A DNA stretch of 64,000 bases from Alnus glutinosa (Eukaryota; Streptophyta; Magnoliopsida; Fagales; Betulaceae). The notes below the pieces were generated by a model. That model made no database searches, was not told the origin of the DNA, and saw only the letters and a program-made list of their open reading frames with translations. The translations under genes were made by a program, and so were the position numbers. The DNA lies in NCBI RefSeq assembly GCF_958979055.1, contig NC_084899.1:4933001-4997000 (forward strand), in the 5' to 3' direction. Of this stretch, positions 44,306 to 55,379 are shown piece after piece (position 1 is the stretch's first letter; every line of letters begins with the position of its first letter).

Positions 44306-47300
44306 TCATTGTATCACGGGAGCTTCAATAGGATCTATGTCGGGCCTGTCGTACTCGAATTCATCATTTGTATCTGGTAGGTCAGCAGTGGTTAGTACGA
44401 GCGGTACGCACTCATGGTAGGTTGTACCATCCTCATTACTCCCATCCCCCTGTCCAACGTCGTACACGTTGCGCGGTTTGGTCCTAACCGCACAAACCCA
44501 ATTTGGGTTCCTTCCATCTTCTACGTAGAATACTTGATCCACCTGAGATGTAAGCACGTACGGCTCGTCCTGAATCTGTTCTCCCCTGTGGACGAGGTGA
44601 TTGAAGTTGACAAACACTAGGCCATACTCGTCTATTGTGAATCCTCTGTCCATTGTGGGGTCTGCCCAATTGCACTTAAATAGGACGTACGTAGTCCTGT
44701 CATAGTACTCGACCTCAAATATATCGGTTAACTGTCCGTAGTACATTTCGCCTTCAACGGTAGGAACACAGACGCCGCTATTCTGAGTCCTCCTTCCCAC
44801 ATCATGAGCAAGCGTGCGAAATAATTTTCCATTTACCACGTACCTGTTGTACTTCACCGCTGTCTCCTTTAGCCCTCTACAACGCATAACCAACTTGTGG
44901 CCCAATTCCTCCCTACGTTGATCGTCCAGGCCATCGACCTATGTTTTAATTACAAATATTAAACATAAATTTATATTGAACCCGCATAAATTTATCCAAT
45001 TTCAAATTTACAACTATTTCCTTACATATGCACGGTACCATTCGCAGAACTGCTCATGATGTTGTGCTTCAATAAGAGCCTCCGTAATGCGGCCCCTAGT
45101 GCATGATCGCCTAAGCGCGTCTTTGTGCATCCTACATTCAGCGTATACAATTATGTAATAATTGTTATTAATACTTTTATTCGAATTCTGCTAAATATAA
45201 GGTTAGGACTACTTACGTCCGCAAATTGTGAAACTCTTCAGAGTTGAACACAATATAACGATGAATCTGGTGCATTATCAACCGGTTCATGGTAACACGC
45301 GTGCCCGCCCCCTTGGATCCATCAGGATTTCTCTGAGGTCTGTTGTGGAATGTTGGTGCGTTATTCAGATACCTTGAACAGAACGTTACCAGCTCGGTCG
45401 CTATGTACCCCTCCGTAATGCACCCCTCAGGAGCTGCTTTATTGCGCACATTAGATTTGAAATTCCCCAAACTCCTGGTGTAAACACATACACGACAATT
45501 TAATTGTCGTCAATTAGGATTACAATTAAATAAAAATATATATTTACATATTACGCCGAATTTTACCTCTCTGCCGGGTACATCCATCTATACTGCACGG
45601 GTCCGCCCAGTCTACACTCGCGCACAAGATGCACGACCAAGTGGACCATGTTGGTAAAAAACCCTGGAGGGAATATCTGCTCTAGCTTGCACAAAGTGAT
45701 ACAGACGTCACCCTGCAGTCGGTCCATATCTTCTTGTGATAGCTTTGTTGAGCATATGCCTCTAAAAAATGCAGAAATCTCCACAAGATGTCTAACAACT
45801 TTATCAGGCAATGACTTACGCAGTGCAATTGGGAGAAGCTGTTGCATCAGTATGTGGCTATCATGGCTCTTCAATCCGGAAATTGTACGGTCCTTGAGCC
45901 GAACACATCGTGAAATGTTCGAGGCGTATCCGTCCGGGACCCTCACATTTCGAAGAACCTTAAGAAAATTTTCTTTTTCCTCTCTAGACATGGTGTGACA
46001 GGCAGCGGGAATATACGTTTTACCGTTGGCGGCCGTGAACGGATACAACTTAGGTCTCAACCCCATTTCCTGCAAGTCCAGCCGAGCTGCCAAGTTGTCC
46101 TTCGTTTTCCCTTTTATATCCAAAATAGTGCCAAGTATATTGTCCATGACATTTTTCTCTATGTGCATAACATCAAGATTGTGCCGAAGCAAATTGTCTT
46201 TCCAATACGGCAATCTGAAAAATATACTTTTCTTCTTCCATATAACATCGGAACTCCCTGCACCCTTCTTCCGCTTCTTCCGTTTCTTCTTCTTACCCGC
46301 GGTCTCATCCCCAAACGCAACTCCGTCCAACTGTTGGAGAACCTCGTCTCCGCATGGCACAATCGGCGCGCTGTCAAATTCTTCAATACCGTCAAATGTC
46401 CGCATGTTTAGCCGCCACAGATGTTCTGGCGGTAGGTATCTCCTGTGCCCCATATAGCAAAATTTGCATCCGTTCTTTAAGCGTATAGAACGCGTCGATT
46501 GCATACAGCAAGGGCATGCCTTCGCACCCCTGTTAGGCCAACCAGATAAATCTGCATACGCTGGCAAGTCGTTTATCGTCCACATCAACTGGGATCGCAT
46601 AATAAAATTTTCCTTCTTTGAAGCATCGAATGTTCGTACCCCTACATTCCACAGTTCCAGCAACTCATCAATCAATGGCTGAAGGTAAACATCAATATCC
46701 ATACCTGGTGAGCTCGGTCCAGGGATAACCAGGGAAAGGATGAAGGACGACTGTTTCATGCACATCCAAGGTGGCAAATTGTACGGCACAAGCATTACGG
46801 GCCATGTGCTGTGGGATGTGCTCATGTTCCCAAATGGATTAAATCCATCTGCTGTCAAACCAAGCCGAACGTTCCTACTCTCTGCCATAAAATCTGGATA
46901 TAAAATGTCAAACGATCTCCATGCCTCACCGTCGGCCGGGTGCCTCAATACGCCATCCCTAGTGCGGCCTTCTGCATGCCATCTCATATAGGGCACAGTA
47001 TGCTCAGACATGAATAACCTCTGCAACCGTGGGATGAGTGGAAACCACCTCAAGATCTTCACCGGGCGTTTTTTCCTCGCTGATATGATCTCACCATCAT
47101 CATCTACATGTGTATCAGCCCTCCACTTAGACTCTCCACATACGGTACATGAATCTAATTCTTTATTGTCTTTCCAGAATAACATACAGTCATTACGGCA
47201 CGCTGGAATCTTCTCATACCCCAGACCCATGCCACTTAGGAACTTTTTGGCCTCATACGTGTTATCTGGCAATGCCTCATCGCAAGGAGGCAACAACTGA

Positions 47301-47914
47301 TTGATAAATTCGAGAATGTCTGAAAAAATCTTGTTACTAATACCTCCAACGCACTTCAAATTGTACATGTGTACAGTAGCACTCAATTTACTATGCTTTG
47401 TACCAGGGTGAAGGGGCTTCTCGGCGGTCTTTAACAGCTCTTGGTACTTCAATGCGTCCCCGCAAGAGGTATCTTCGTCAACTTGTTGCGGAAGACTACT
47501 GACGGCTTCAGGAACATCGTGCACGCCGAAGGCATCACGCAACATGGCGTGCATGTCATCATCCTGTTCCCCGGCGACACCCTCCTGTTCTGTGACTTCA
47601 CCATGTTCAGTGCTACAAGCAATGGTCTCTGTTCCACTGTGATAACTCGAACACTGACCAGGAATAGCGGACCCAGTCGTAGTCTCACCGTGCATATACC
47701 ACAAATTGTATCCCGGATTCATCCCCCTACCTCCAATCAGGTGGGCAAGAACGTAATCTGGAGTGTGACGCTGGTTATTTCAACAATACTTGCATGGGCA
47801 GTAAATTTTTCCATCGACGGCCGTACAGTTACTAACAGCAAATGCCACAAACGCCCTACACCCGTCGTTATACCCTGTCGTACCCCTAGGTGCTGACATC
47901 CAAGACTTGTCCAT
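44306..47914 (-). pseudogene. TNPD-type CACTA transposase, one in-frame stop
   Basis: Four exons join in phase: 47914-45567, 45474-45217, 45131-45026 and 44938-44306, about 1114 codons. Domain order is that of plant CACTA transposases. Transpos_assoc (residues 1-75; MDKSWMSAPRGTTGYNDGC, HGE) is followed by Transposase_21 (MLFWKDNKELDSCTVCGESK, LGLTADGFNPFGNMSTSHST, KKSIFFRLPYWKDNLLRHNL, DVMHIEKNVMDNILGTILDI). DUF4218 (VVHLVRECRLGGPVQYRWMY, continuing in exon 2) and DUF4216 (YVLFKCNWADPTMDRGFTID) complete it. The only defect is TGA at 47782-47780 (codon 45), right after the CPCKYC zinc-like motif. A downstream Met at 47722 would give a 1050-residue protein without most of Transpos_assoc. CCCTGTACAG just before the first ATG is a likely acceptor of a leader intron. 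Confidence 0.88.
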
Positions 47915-47959
47915 ATTTCTCTGTACAGGGTTAAGAGGACAAGACAAGACAAATCATAC

Positions 47960-50240
47960 GTCTTACAGTATAAAGTGTAAGTGTTTTTATTTTTTTTTAT
48001 TTTTTTAAAGGGTTTAGGGTTAGGGTTTGTTAGGGTTTAGGGTTAGGTTTTATTTTTTTTCTTTAAAAGTGTAGGATTTTGTTTTTTTTTTTCTTAAGGG
48101 TTTAGTGTTAGGGTTTATGGTTTTATTTTTTATTTTTTATTTTTTTTTTTATAAGGGTTTATGGTTTAGGGTTTGTTAGGGTTTAGGGTTTAGGGTTTAG
48201 GGTTTGTTATGGTTAACGGTTTAGGGTTTTTATTTAGAAAGTGTAGGAAATTTTTTTCTTTTTTTTTAAGGATCTAGGAATAGGGTTTAGGGTTTGGGTA
48301 TTTTTTTTAGAAAGTGTAGGATTTTTTTTTTTTTTTTTTTTGGGTTAGGGTATTTTTTTTAAGAAAGTGTAGGATATATTTTTTTTAGGGTTTAAGGTTT
48401 AGGGTTAGGGGTTTTTTTTATAAAGTGTAGGGTTTTAGGATTTAGGGTTTGTTAGGGTTTAGGGTTTAGAGTTTAGGGTTAGGGTTTGTTAGGGTCTAGG
48501 GTTAGGGTTTAGGGTTTTAGGTTTTTCTTTTTTTTTTTAAGGGTTTAGGGTTTAGGGTTTAGGGTTTGGTACGGTTTAGGGTTTAGGGTTAAGAGTTTTT
48601 TTTTAAAAAGTGTAGGAAGTTTTTATTTTTTTTAAAGGGTTTAGGGTTTTATTTTATTCTTTTTATAAGAGTTTAGGGTTTGTTAGGGTTTAGGGTTTAG
48701 GGTTTTAGGATTTAGGGTTTGTTAGGGTTTAGGGTTTAGGGTTTAGGGTTTAGGGTTTAGGGTTAGGGTTTGTTAGGGTTTAGGGTTTAGGGTTTAGGGT
48801 TAGGGTTTGTTAGGGTCTAGGGTATAGGGTTAGGGTTTAGGGTTTTAGGTTTTTTTTTTTTTTAAGCGATTAGGGTTTAGGGTTTAGGGTTATGGTTTGT
48901 TAGGGTTTAGGGTTTAGGGTTTAGGGTTAGGGTTTGTTAGGGTCTAGGGTTTAGGGTTTTAGGTTTTTTTTTTTTTTTAAGCGATTAGGGTTTAGGGTTT
49001 AGGGTTATGGTTTGTTAGTGTCTAGGGTTAGGGTTTAGGGTTTTAGGTTTTTTTTTTTTTTTTTTTTTAAGAGTTTAGGGTTTGTTACGGTTTAGGGTTT
49101 AGGGTTAAGAGTTTTTTTTTAGAAAGTGTAGGAATTTTTTTTTTTATTTAGAAAGTGTAGGAATTTTTTTTTTTTTTTAAAGGATCTAGGATTAGGGTTT
49201 AGGGTTTAGGGTTTTAGTTTCTTAGGGTTTAGGGTTTAAGGTTAGGATTTTTGTTTTTAGTGTTAGGGTTTCTTTTTTTAGAAAGTGTAGGATATCTTTT
49301 TTTTTGGGTTTAGGGTTTGTTAGGGTTTAGGGTTTAGGCTTTAAGGTTTAGGGTTAGGGTTTGAAAGTGTAGGATTTTTTTTTTTTTTAGGGTTCGTTAT
49401 GGTTTAGGGTTAGGGTTTTTATTTAGAAAGTGTAGGATTTGTTTTTTTTTTTTTTTTTTTAAAGGATCTAGGATTAGGGTTTAAGGTTAGGATTTTTGTT
49501 TTTAGTGTTAGGGTTTCTTTTTTTAGAAAGTGTAAGATATTTTTTTTTTAGGGTTTAGGGTTTGTTAGGGTTTAGGGTTTAGGGTTTAAGGTTTAGGGTT
49601 AGGGTTTGAAAGTGTAGGATGTTTTTTTTAGGGTTTAGGGTTTAGGATTTAGGGTTTAAGGTTTAGGGTTTAAGGTTTAGGGTTAGGGTTTTTTTTTTAG
49701 AAAGTGGAGGATTTTTTTTTTGGAAAAAGGGTTTAGGATTAGGGTTTAGGGTTTTAGTTTTTTTTTGGAAGTATATGAATTTTTTGTTTTTTTAAGGGTT
49801 TAGGGTTTAGGGTTAGGGTTTTAGTTTTTTCTTAAGGGTTTAGAAGGTTTTAGTTTAGGGTTTTTTCTTGGGTTAGGGTTTTTGTTTTGTTTTAAGAGTT
49901 GAATGTTCTTTTTTAAGAAAACAAAAACAAATATGGGTTTAGGGTGTTTATTTTTTTTAAAAAAAAAAGGTTTATTGTTCCGTGTTTAGAGTTAGGGCTT
50001 AGGGTTTACGGTTATGAATTTAGTGTTTAGGGTTAGGGTGTTAGGGTATTTTTTTAAAAAAAATGGTTTAGGGTTAGGGTTAGAGTTTTTGTTTTGTTAT
50101 AGGGTTTGGACTTTAGGGTTAGGGTTTTGCTTTTTGTAAAGGGTTTAGGATTTAGGGTTTATGGTTAGGGTGTTTGTTTTTTTTTAGTGGTTTAGGGTTA
50201 AGGAGCTTGGTTTTTTGGTTTATTTAAGGGTTTTTCGTCA
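47960..50240. repeat. Degenerate telomere-like repeat array (TTTAGGG type), block 1
   Basis: About 2.3 kb of GGGTTTAGGGTTTAGGG and variants (GGGTTAGGG, GGGTTTGTTAGGG) are broken by T-runs and the phrase AGAAAGTGTAGGA. Higher-order units of roughly 80-130 bp recur, each with the AGAAAGTGTAGG phrase. The TTTAGGG strand is the plus strand. It begins in the leader of the TNPD gene, where AAAGTGTAAGTG resembles the recurring phrase. Confidence 0.9.
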
Positions 50241-50823
50241 TAAATTAAATATTTTGGGTCATTTTATGTTTCTCAAATTGTTTTTTTAAGAAAATATCAA
50301 AAACGAATAGTACGATATACTTGTTTCAATTTTAGTTTAAACAATTCCATAATTTTATTTTTAAAAAGTGATTTTCTATATGTGGATCATTTTGTTGAGT
50401 CATTTTGTCAGATTTCGGTTTTATAGAATTCCCAAAAACCAAAATATAATAATTGTCGAAAATGATAATAACAACACAAATTTGTAAATGGTAAAATATA
50501 TCACCAAAAAACATACAACTGTACGCATGCATATTTTCCATGCATAATAACCAACCACAGAAAAATCAAAAAAATGATACAACAATATATAGTAATACTG
50601 CAATGATAAACAATTAAGAAAAATATATAAATAAATACAGTGAAATATTTGAAATTTATTATAGCCAAAAAATGTAGGAAACAAATTTTGAAAATTACTC
50701 ACAATCTTGTACTCTGTGATGTAATATACTACTGATTGTTGTATTTTTTGTACCTGCATTTTTTGGGAAGAACAAATTAATACTATAGCAAAAATAAAAA
50801 ACACAAAATTACAAAAAAATCAC
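50241..50823. other. AT-rich spacer in the CACTA element
   Basis: Between telomere-like block 1 and the GA repeat. Reading frames on the minus strand here are Phe/Ile/Tyr-rich and come from base composition. Nothing else was seen. Confidence 0.4.
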
Positions 50824-50963
50824 GTAGAGATACAGAGAGAGAGGGAGGCAGAGAGAGATAGGGAGAGAGAGAGAGAGAGACATAGAGATACAGAGAGAGA
50901 GAAGAGAGAGATAGGGAGAGAGCGATAGAGGGCGAGAGAGAGTACACTGAGAGAGGCAGCGAG

Positions 50964-51016
<53 letters not shown>

Positions 51017-51236
51017 GAGAGAGAGAAAGAGATAGAGAGGAAGAGGGAGATAGAGAGAGAGAGAAAGAGATAGAGAGGAAGAGAGAGATAGAGAGAGAGG
51101 GAGAGATGGAGCGAGATATTAGAGAGAGAGAGACCGAGAGGAGGAGAGGTGGAGAGAGGGCGTCTCACCGGCGGGAAGGGCGGATCGCGGTGGCCGGGAG
51201 CTGTCCGGTGCGGCTGTATGTGTCGACGGAGAGGGG

Positions 51237-51277
<41 letters not shown>

Positions 51278-51283
51278 TGATCA
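50824..51283. repeat. GA-rich microsatellite with a GC-rich island
   Basis: GAGAGA and GATAGAGAGA tracts flank a GC-rich piece at about 51155-51235 (contains CTCACCGGCGGGAAGGGCGG) that differs sharply in composition from its surroundings. The island may be a captured fragment; it has no recognisable product. Confidence 0.85.
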
Positions 51284-51318
51284 GAAATGGGTAGCTTCCA
51301 GAGGAAGCTACCCATTTC
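51284..51318. repeat. Perfect 16-bp inverted repeat (hairpin)
   Basis: GAAATGGGTAGCTTCC, the 3-base spacer AGA, then GGAAGCTACCCATTTC. The stem is perfect. It sits between the GA and TA microsatellites. Confidence 0.9.
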
Positions 51319-51370
51319 CGATAATATATATATATTTAATATATTTAATATATTATTATTTGAATTTTAA

Positions 51371-51372
<2 letters not shown>

Positions 51373-51462
<90 letters not shown>
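51373..51462. repeat. (TA)n microsatellite
   Basis: About 45 TA units in the CACTA element. Similar shorter tracts occur at 52062-52089 and 53147-53192. Confidence 0.95.
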
Positions 51463-51468
<6 letters not shown>

Positions 51469-51524
51469 TTTGCACAGCAAGGCCAGGTGGCGCGCGGGAG
51501 AACTCCCGCGCAGCCGTCCTGGCC

Positions 51525-51720
51525 AAAGGATTGGGCACGTGTACTGAGTACACGTGTCCAATCCGGGACGTGTATTTAAATACACGTCCCCAATTGTATT
51601 TATTTATAAAAAAAATAATATATATGTATTTAACTCCCGCGCAGTACACAGTTGGACACGTGTACGTAGTACACGTGCCCAATTGGGGACGTGTACTACG
51701 TACACGTCTCCAAATGTAAT
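51525..51720. promoter_or_regulatory. Internal cluster of CACGTG/ACGT palindromes
   Basis: Four palindromes of 26-28 bp: around 51532-51562 (GGGCACGTGTAC, spacer, GTACACGTGTCC), 51565-51591 (GGGACGTGTATTT and its exact inverse), 51652-51682 and 51684-51712. They have the same style as the subterminal sites of the element but lie over 3 kb from its right end. A further copy lies at about 52008-52040. Confidence 0.75.
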
Positions 51721-51724
51721 TTTT

Positions 51725-52057
51725 TAATATTATTTTTATATATTATATATATTATATATATATATTTAATATATTATATATATTTCATATAAACCCATGC
51801 AACCCAGAACGTGTATGCACTGCATGTACTGCATGTACACATTGCTAAACCCTAAGACCTAAAACTAAAACATAAACTATAAATTAAAACTAAATATAAA
51901 CCCTAAATTTAAATCATGACACTAAGTATAAGTATATATACTATACTACCCTAACCCTAAGTATATGTACTATATATTATTTTGAATTTTAAAATGGCGG
52001 CGCGCGGGAGACGTGTAATTAAAATACACGTCCCCCATTGTAGAAATTTTATTTAAT

Positions 52058-52093
<36 letters not shown>

Positions 52094-52109
52094 TAATTTA
52101 ACAACGTAA
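51725..52109. other. AT-rich spacer with scattered CCCTAAA-type repeats
   Basis: Contains AAACCCTAAG-like units in the strand opposite to block 1, and one more ACGTGTA palindrome near 52010-52035. No gene. Confidence 0.5.
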
Positions 52110-53095
52110 AAAATTGGTAGGGTTTAGGGTTTTAGTTTCTTAGGGTTTAGGGTTTAAGGTTAGGATTTTTGTTTTTAGTGTTAGGAATTTTATTTTTAGA
52201 AAGTGTAGGATATTTTTGTTTAAGGCCGGGTTTATGGTTTAGGGTTTAAGGTTAGGATTTTTGTTTTTAGTGTTAGGGTTTCTTTTTGTAGAAAGTGTAG
52301 GTTTTTTTTTTCTTAGGGTTTAGGGTTTAGGGTTCGTTATGGTTTAAGGTTAGGGTTTGGTTTTAGAAAATGTAGGATTTTTTTTTTTTTTTTTTTTTTT
52401 TTTAAGGATCTAGGATTAGGGTTTAGGGTTTAGGGTTTAGGGTTTTACTTTCTTAGGGTTTAGGGTTTAAGTTTATGATTTTTGTTTTTAGTGTTAGGAA
52501 TAATTTTTTTAGAAAGTGTAGGATATTTTTGTTTAAGGGTTTAGGGTTTAAGGTTAGGATTTTTGTTTTTAGTGTTAGGGTTTCTTTTTTTAGAAAGTGT
52601 AGGTTTTTTTTTTCTTAGGGTTTAAGGTTCGTTATGGTTTAAGGTTAGGGTTTGGTTTTAGAAAATGTAGGATTTTTTTTTATTATTTTATTTTTTTTAA
52701 GGATCTAGGATTAGGGTTTAGGCTTTAGGCTTTAGGGTTTTACTTTCTTAGGGTTTAGGGTTTAAGTTTATGATTTTTGTTTTTAGTGTTAGGAAAAAAG
52801 TTTTTAGAAAGTGTAGGATATTTTTGTTTAAGGGTTTAGGGTTTAAGGTTAGGAATTTTGTTTTAGTGTTAGGGTTTCTTAATTTAGAAAGTGTAGGATA
52901 ATTTTTTTTTTTAGGGTATAGGGTTTAAGGTTTAAGGTTAGGAATTTTGTTTTTAGTGTTAGGGTTTCTTTTTTTAGAAAGTGTAGGATATTTTTGTTTA
53001 AGGGTTTAGGGTTTAGGGTTTAAGGTTTAAGGTTAGGAATTTTGTTTTAGTGTTAGGGTTTCTTTTTTTAGAAAGTGTAGGATTTTTTTTTTTTT
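52110..53095. repeat. Telomere-like repeat array, block 2
   Basis: Regular higher-order repeats of roughly 85-115 bp: GGGTTTAGGGTTTAAGG, then TTAGGATTTTTGTTTTTAG, TGTTAGGGTTTC and AGAAAGTGTAGGAT. At least seven units occur. The TTTAGGG strand is plus, as in block 1, but the order of the phrases is more regular. Confidence 0.88.
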
Positions 53096-53127
53096 AAAAT
53101 ACACGACCCGAAATGTATTTGCATGCA

Positions 53128-53194
<67 letters not shown>

Positions 53195-53289
53195 AACCAC
53201 ATAAAAAAAAATACAAACCCATGCAGCCTGGGTTTAAAAAAAAATACCGTACATATAGCTAAACTTTACGCGCTAAAAGTAAACCGTAA

Positions 53290-54175
53290 ACTATAATTTA
53301 AAACTAAACCCTAACCCTAAAATTAAACTCTAACACTAAGTATATATACTATATTAAACCCTAAATAAAAAATAAAAACTAAAACCTAACCATAAAATTA
53401 AACTCTAACCCTAAGTGCATAGACTATATATAGCTATAAACTATAATCATAATTAAGGGTACGTACTGTATATAGTCATAAACCCTAACCCTAATCCTCG
53501 TGATTTAATATATATATTTAAAAGTATACAATAATAACACATGAAAAATATATTGACATTATTATTCATAAAATGTAAAATCAATTAAATTATAACCCAT
53601 AGCTTTAAGTGTATATATTATATATACCTATACAACATAAAACTCAAACCCTAAGTGTATATACTATATATAGCGATAAACCTTAACCCTAAGTATATAT
53701 ACTATATATAGCTATAAACCCTAACCCTAAGTGTATATACTATATATAGCGATAAACCCTAACCCTAAGTATGTATACTATATATAGCTATAAATCCTAA
53801 GTTTAAGTGTATATACTATATATATCGGAACAATCTAATTTTGAACTGCTCATGATTTAATATATATATATATATTTAAAAGTGTACAATAATGACACGT
53901 GAAAAATATATTGACATTATTATTCATTAAACGTAAAATCAATAAAATTATAACACATAGCCCTAAGTGTATATATTATATATACCTATAAACCCTAAAA
54001 CCCAAACCCTAAGTGTATATACTATATATATCGATAAACCATAATCCTAAGTATATATACTATATATAGGTATAAACCCTAGCCCTAAGTGTATATACTA
54101 TATATACTATATATAGCTATAAACCCTAACCCTAAGGGTATGTACTATATATAGCCATAAATTTATGAGGGACTA
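53290..54175. repeat. Telomere-like repeat array, block 3 (inverted strand)
   Basis: Units of about 38-40 bp, AACCCTAAGTATATATACTA then TATATAGCTATAAACCCT, recur at least ten times, with a longer duplicated stretch (about 53500-53700 versus 53850-54030). Here the CCCTAAA strand is plus, opposite to blocks 1 and 2. Confidence 0.88.
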
Positions 54176-54744
54176 AAGTATAAGTATTTAATTCATTATG
54201 TAGCGCAGAACTCTAAAAATAATTGCATTTACTATATATAGACATAAATAAAAAGGTTACTGTATATAGTTTCTAAACCGTTTACATGCATGCATATCTA
54301 TATATATAGTATTAATTATAGGTTTTTTAACTTTGTTATGTTTAAATATTTTTTTTCTTTGGTGTCTAAACGTAGATGGTGTACAAAACTAAACCCTAAT
54401 TTAAACTATTTGGTTTAATTATATATTTAGCACCAAATTTGTTTAATTATGCATATAGTACAATATGTAAATTAGGTTAGGGTTTACGTGCTTATTAGTA
54501 TACTATATATATATAAATAAGGAACCTAAAAAGTATAAATTCCAACCAACAAATATACATATAGCATATAGTACAATATGTAAATTAGGTTAGGGTAATC
54601 TACACCGTATTTTTGGATTAGATTTGTATGATTAATAATGTAAGGAGTTTTTTTTTTAATTTCTTTTTTTTAAAATTTTTTTTTTTTTAAATAATTAATA
54701 CAACACAGAATTTTTTTTTTTAATATATATTTGGCGAATTAATA

Positions 54745-55080
54745 AATTTTTGACACGTGTATTACTACACGTGTCCATTTGGACACGCATATGAAATACA
54801 CGTGTCCAATTGGACGCGTGTATTTAAGCACGCGTCCAAAATTAACACGTGTAATAATACACGTGTCCATTTGGACACGCATATGGAATACACGTGTCCA
54901 ATGAATACACGCGTCCAAAATGGACACGTGTATTAAATACGCGTGTCCAAATGGACACATGTAATAATACACGTGTCCATTTTGGACGGCTGTACAATTT
55001 GACACGTGTCATGGGAGACACGTGTCAAATTGGACGCGTGTCTACAGTAACGGGTACTGTAGACACGCGTCAAAATGATA
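54745..55080. promoter_or_regulatory. Right subterminal repeat array of the CACTA element
   Basis: About 16 copies of GGACACGTGTA-like and GGACGCGTGTA-like sites occur in both orientations in 335 bp, mostly as palindromes of 25-32 bp such as GACACGTGTATTAAATACGC then GTGTCC. It is the counterpart of the left array, about twice as long. Confidence 0.78.
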
Positions 55081-55158
55081 GTATTTTTGTAGTGCATGCT
55101 TACGGCTTACCAGCTAACTTTAGTTGTTTTGATACACTGATTAGGTCCCATTTCGCCC

Positions 55159-55377
55159 ATGAAAGGAGGATCAAAAGTCTTGGAGAACTTTTACCACGTT
55201 CCAGGAAACGAAGAAAAACTTGGTATTGGTTCCTCAGGTTATCTTATGTGGTTTATCCTTGCAGCAAATCTTCTTGGACTTCCTGCCATTTCTGTGCCTG
55301 TGAGTGTTGTGTATCTTTTTCGTAAGAATCCTATCTGGTGTGTTCAACTTCAGGCACTCAACTTTCATCCTTGGTAA
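55159..55377 (+). pseudogene. Amidase / fatty acid amide hydrolase-like fragment
   Basis: The frame reads YLMWFILAANLLGLPAISVP at residues 28-47. This matches the conserved amidase-signature-family stretch RFV.AGNLLGLPAISVPVGYD of plant FAAH-type enzymes, which cleave N-acylethanolamines. The following GYD..GLPIGLQ is missing: after SVPV the sequence runs into SVVYLFRKNP, probably intron. No other exon is certain. It begins 64 bp right of the CACTA element, which may have split the locus. Confidence 0.6.
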
Positions 55378-55379
55378 AT

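Larger units (their letters stand above)
40845..55094. mobile_element. CACTA (En/Spm) transposon, complete, about 14.25 kb
   Basis: The left end CACTACAAAAAATG and the right end TTTTTGTAGTG (reverse complement CACTACAAAAA) are the signature CACTA termini, flanked by the 3-bp duplication CAT at 40842-40844 and 55095-55097. Two genes on the minus strand encode a TNPA-type (Transposase_24) and a TNPD-type (Transposase_21) protein. Subterminal regions at both ends carry many G-box palindromes. The right half (47.9-54.7 kb) is non-coding repeat. Clean ends, conserved splicing in both genes and a single stop suggest a fairly recent arrival. Confidence 0.93.

Noticed and set aside
45648..47896. Several plus-strand frames of 70-150 codons
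   Set aside because: They are antisense shadows of the TNPD gene, whose minus-strand frame has clear domains and splice sites.
50809..51315. Ser/Leu-rich protein frame of 168 codons (minus)
   Set aside because: It is the translation of a GA/CT microsatellite with no other support.
51360..51719. Tyr/Ile-repeat frames on both strands
   Set aside because: They are translations of the TA microsatellite; the same holds for 3358-3555.
47960..54175. Chromosome end (true telomere)
   Set aside because: The repeats are degenerate, change strand and are enclosed by the CACTA termini with host DNA on both sides.
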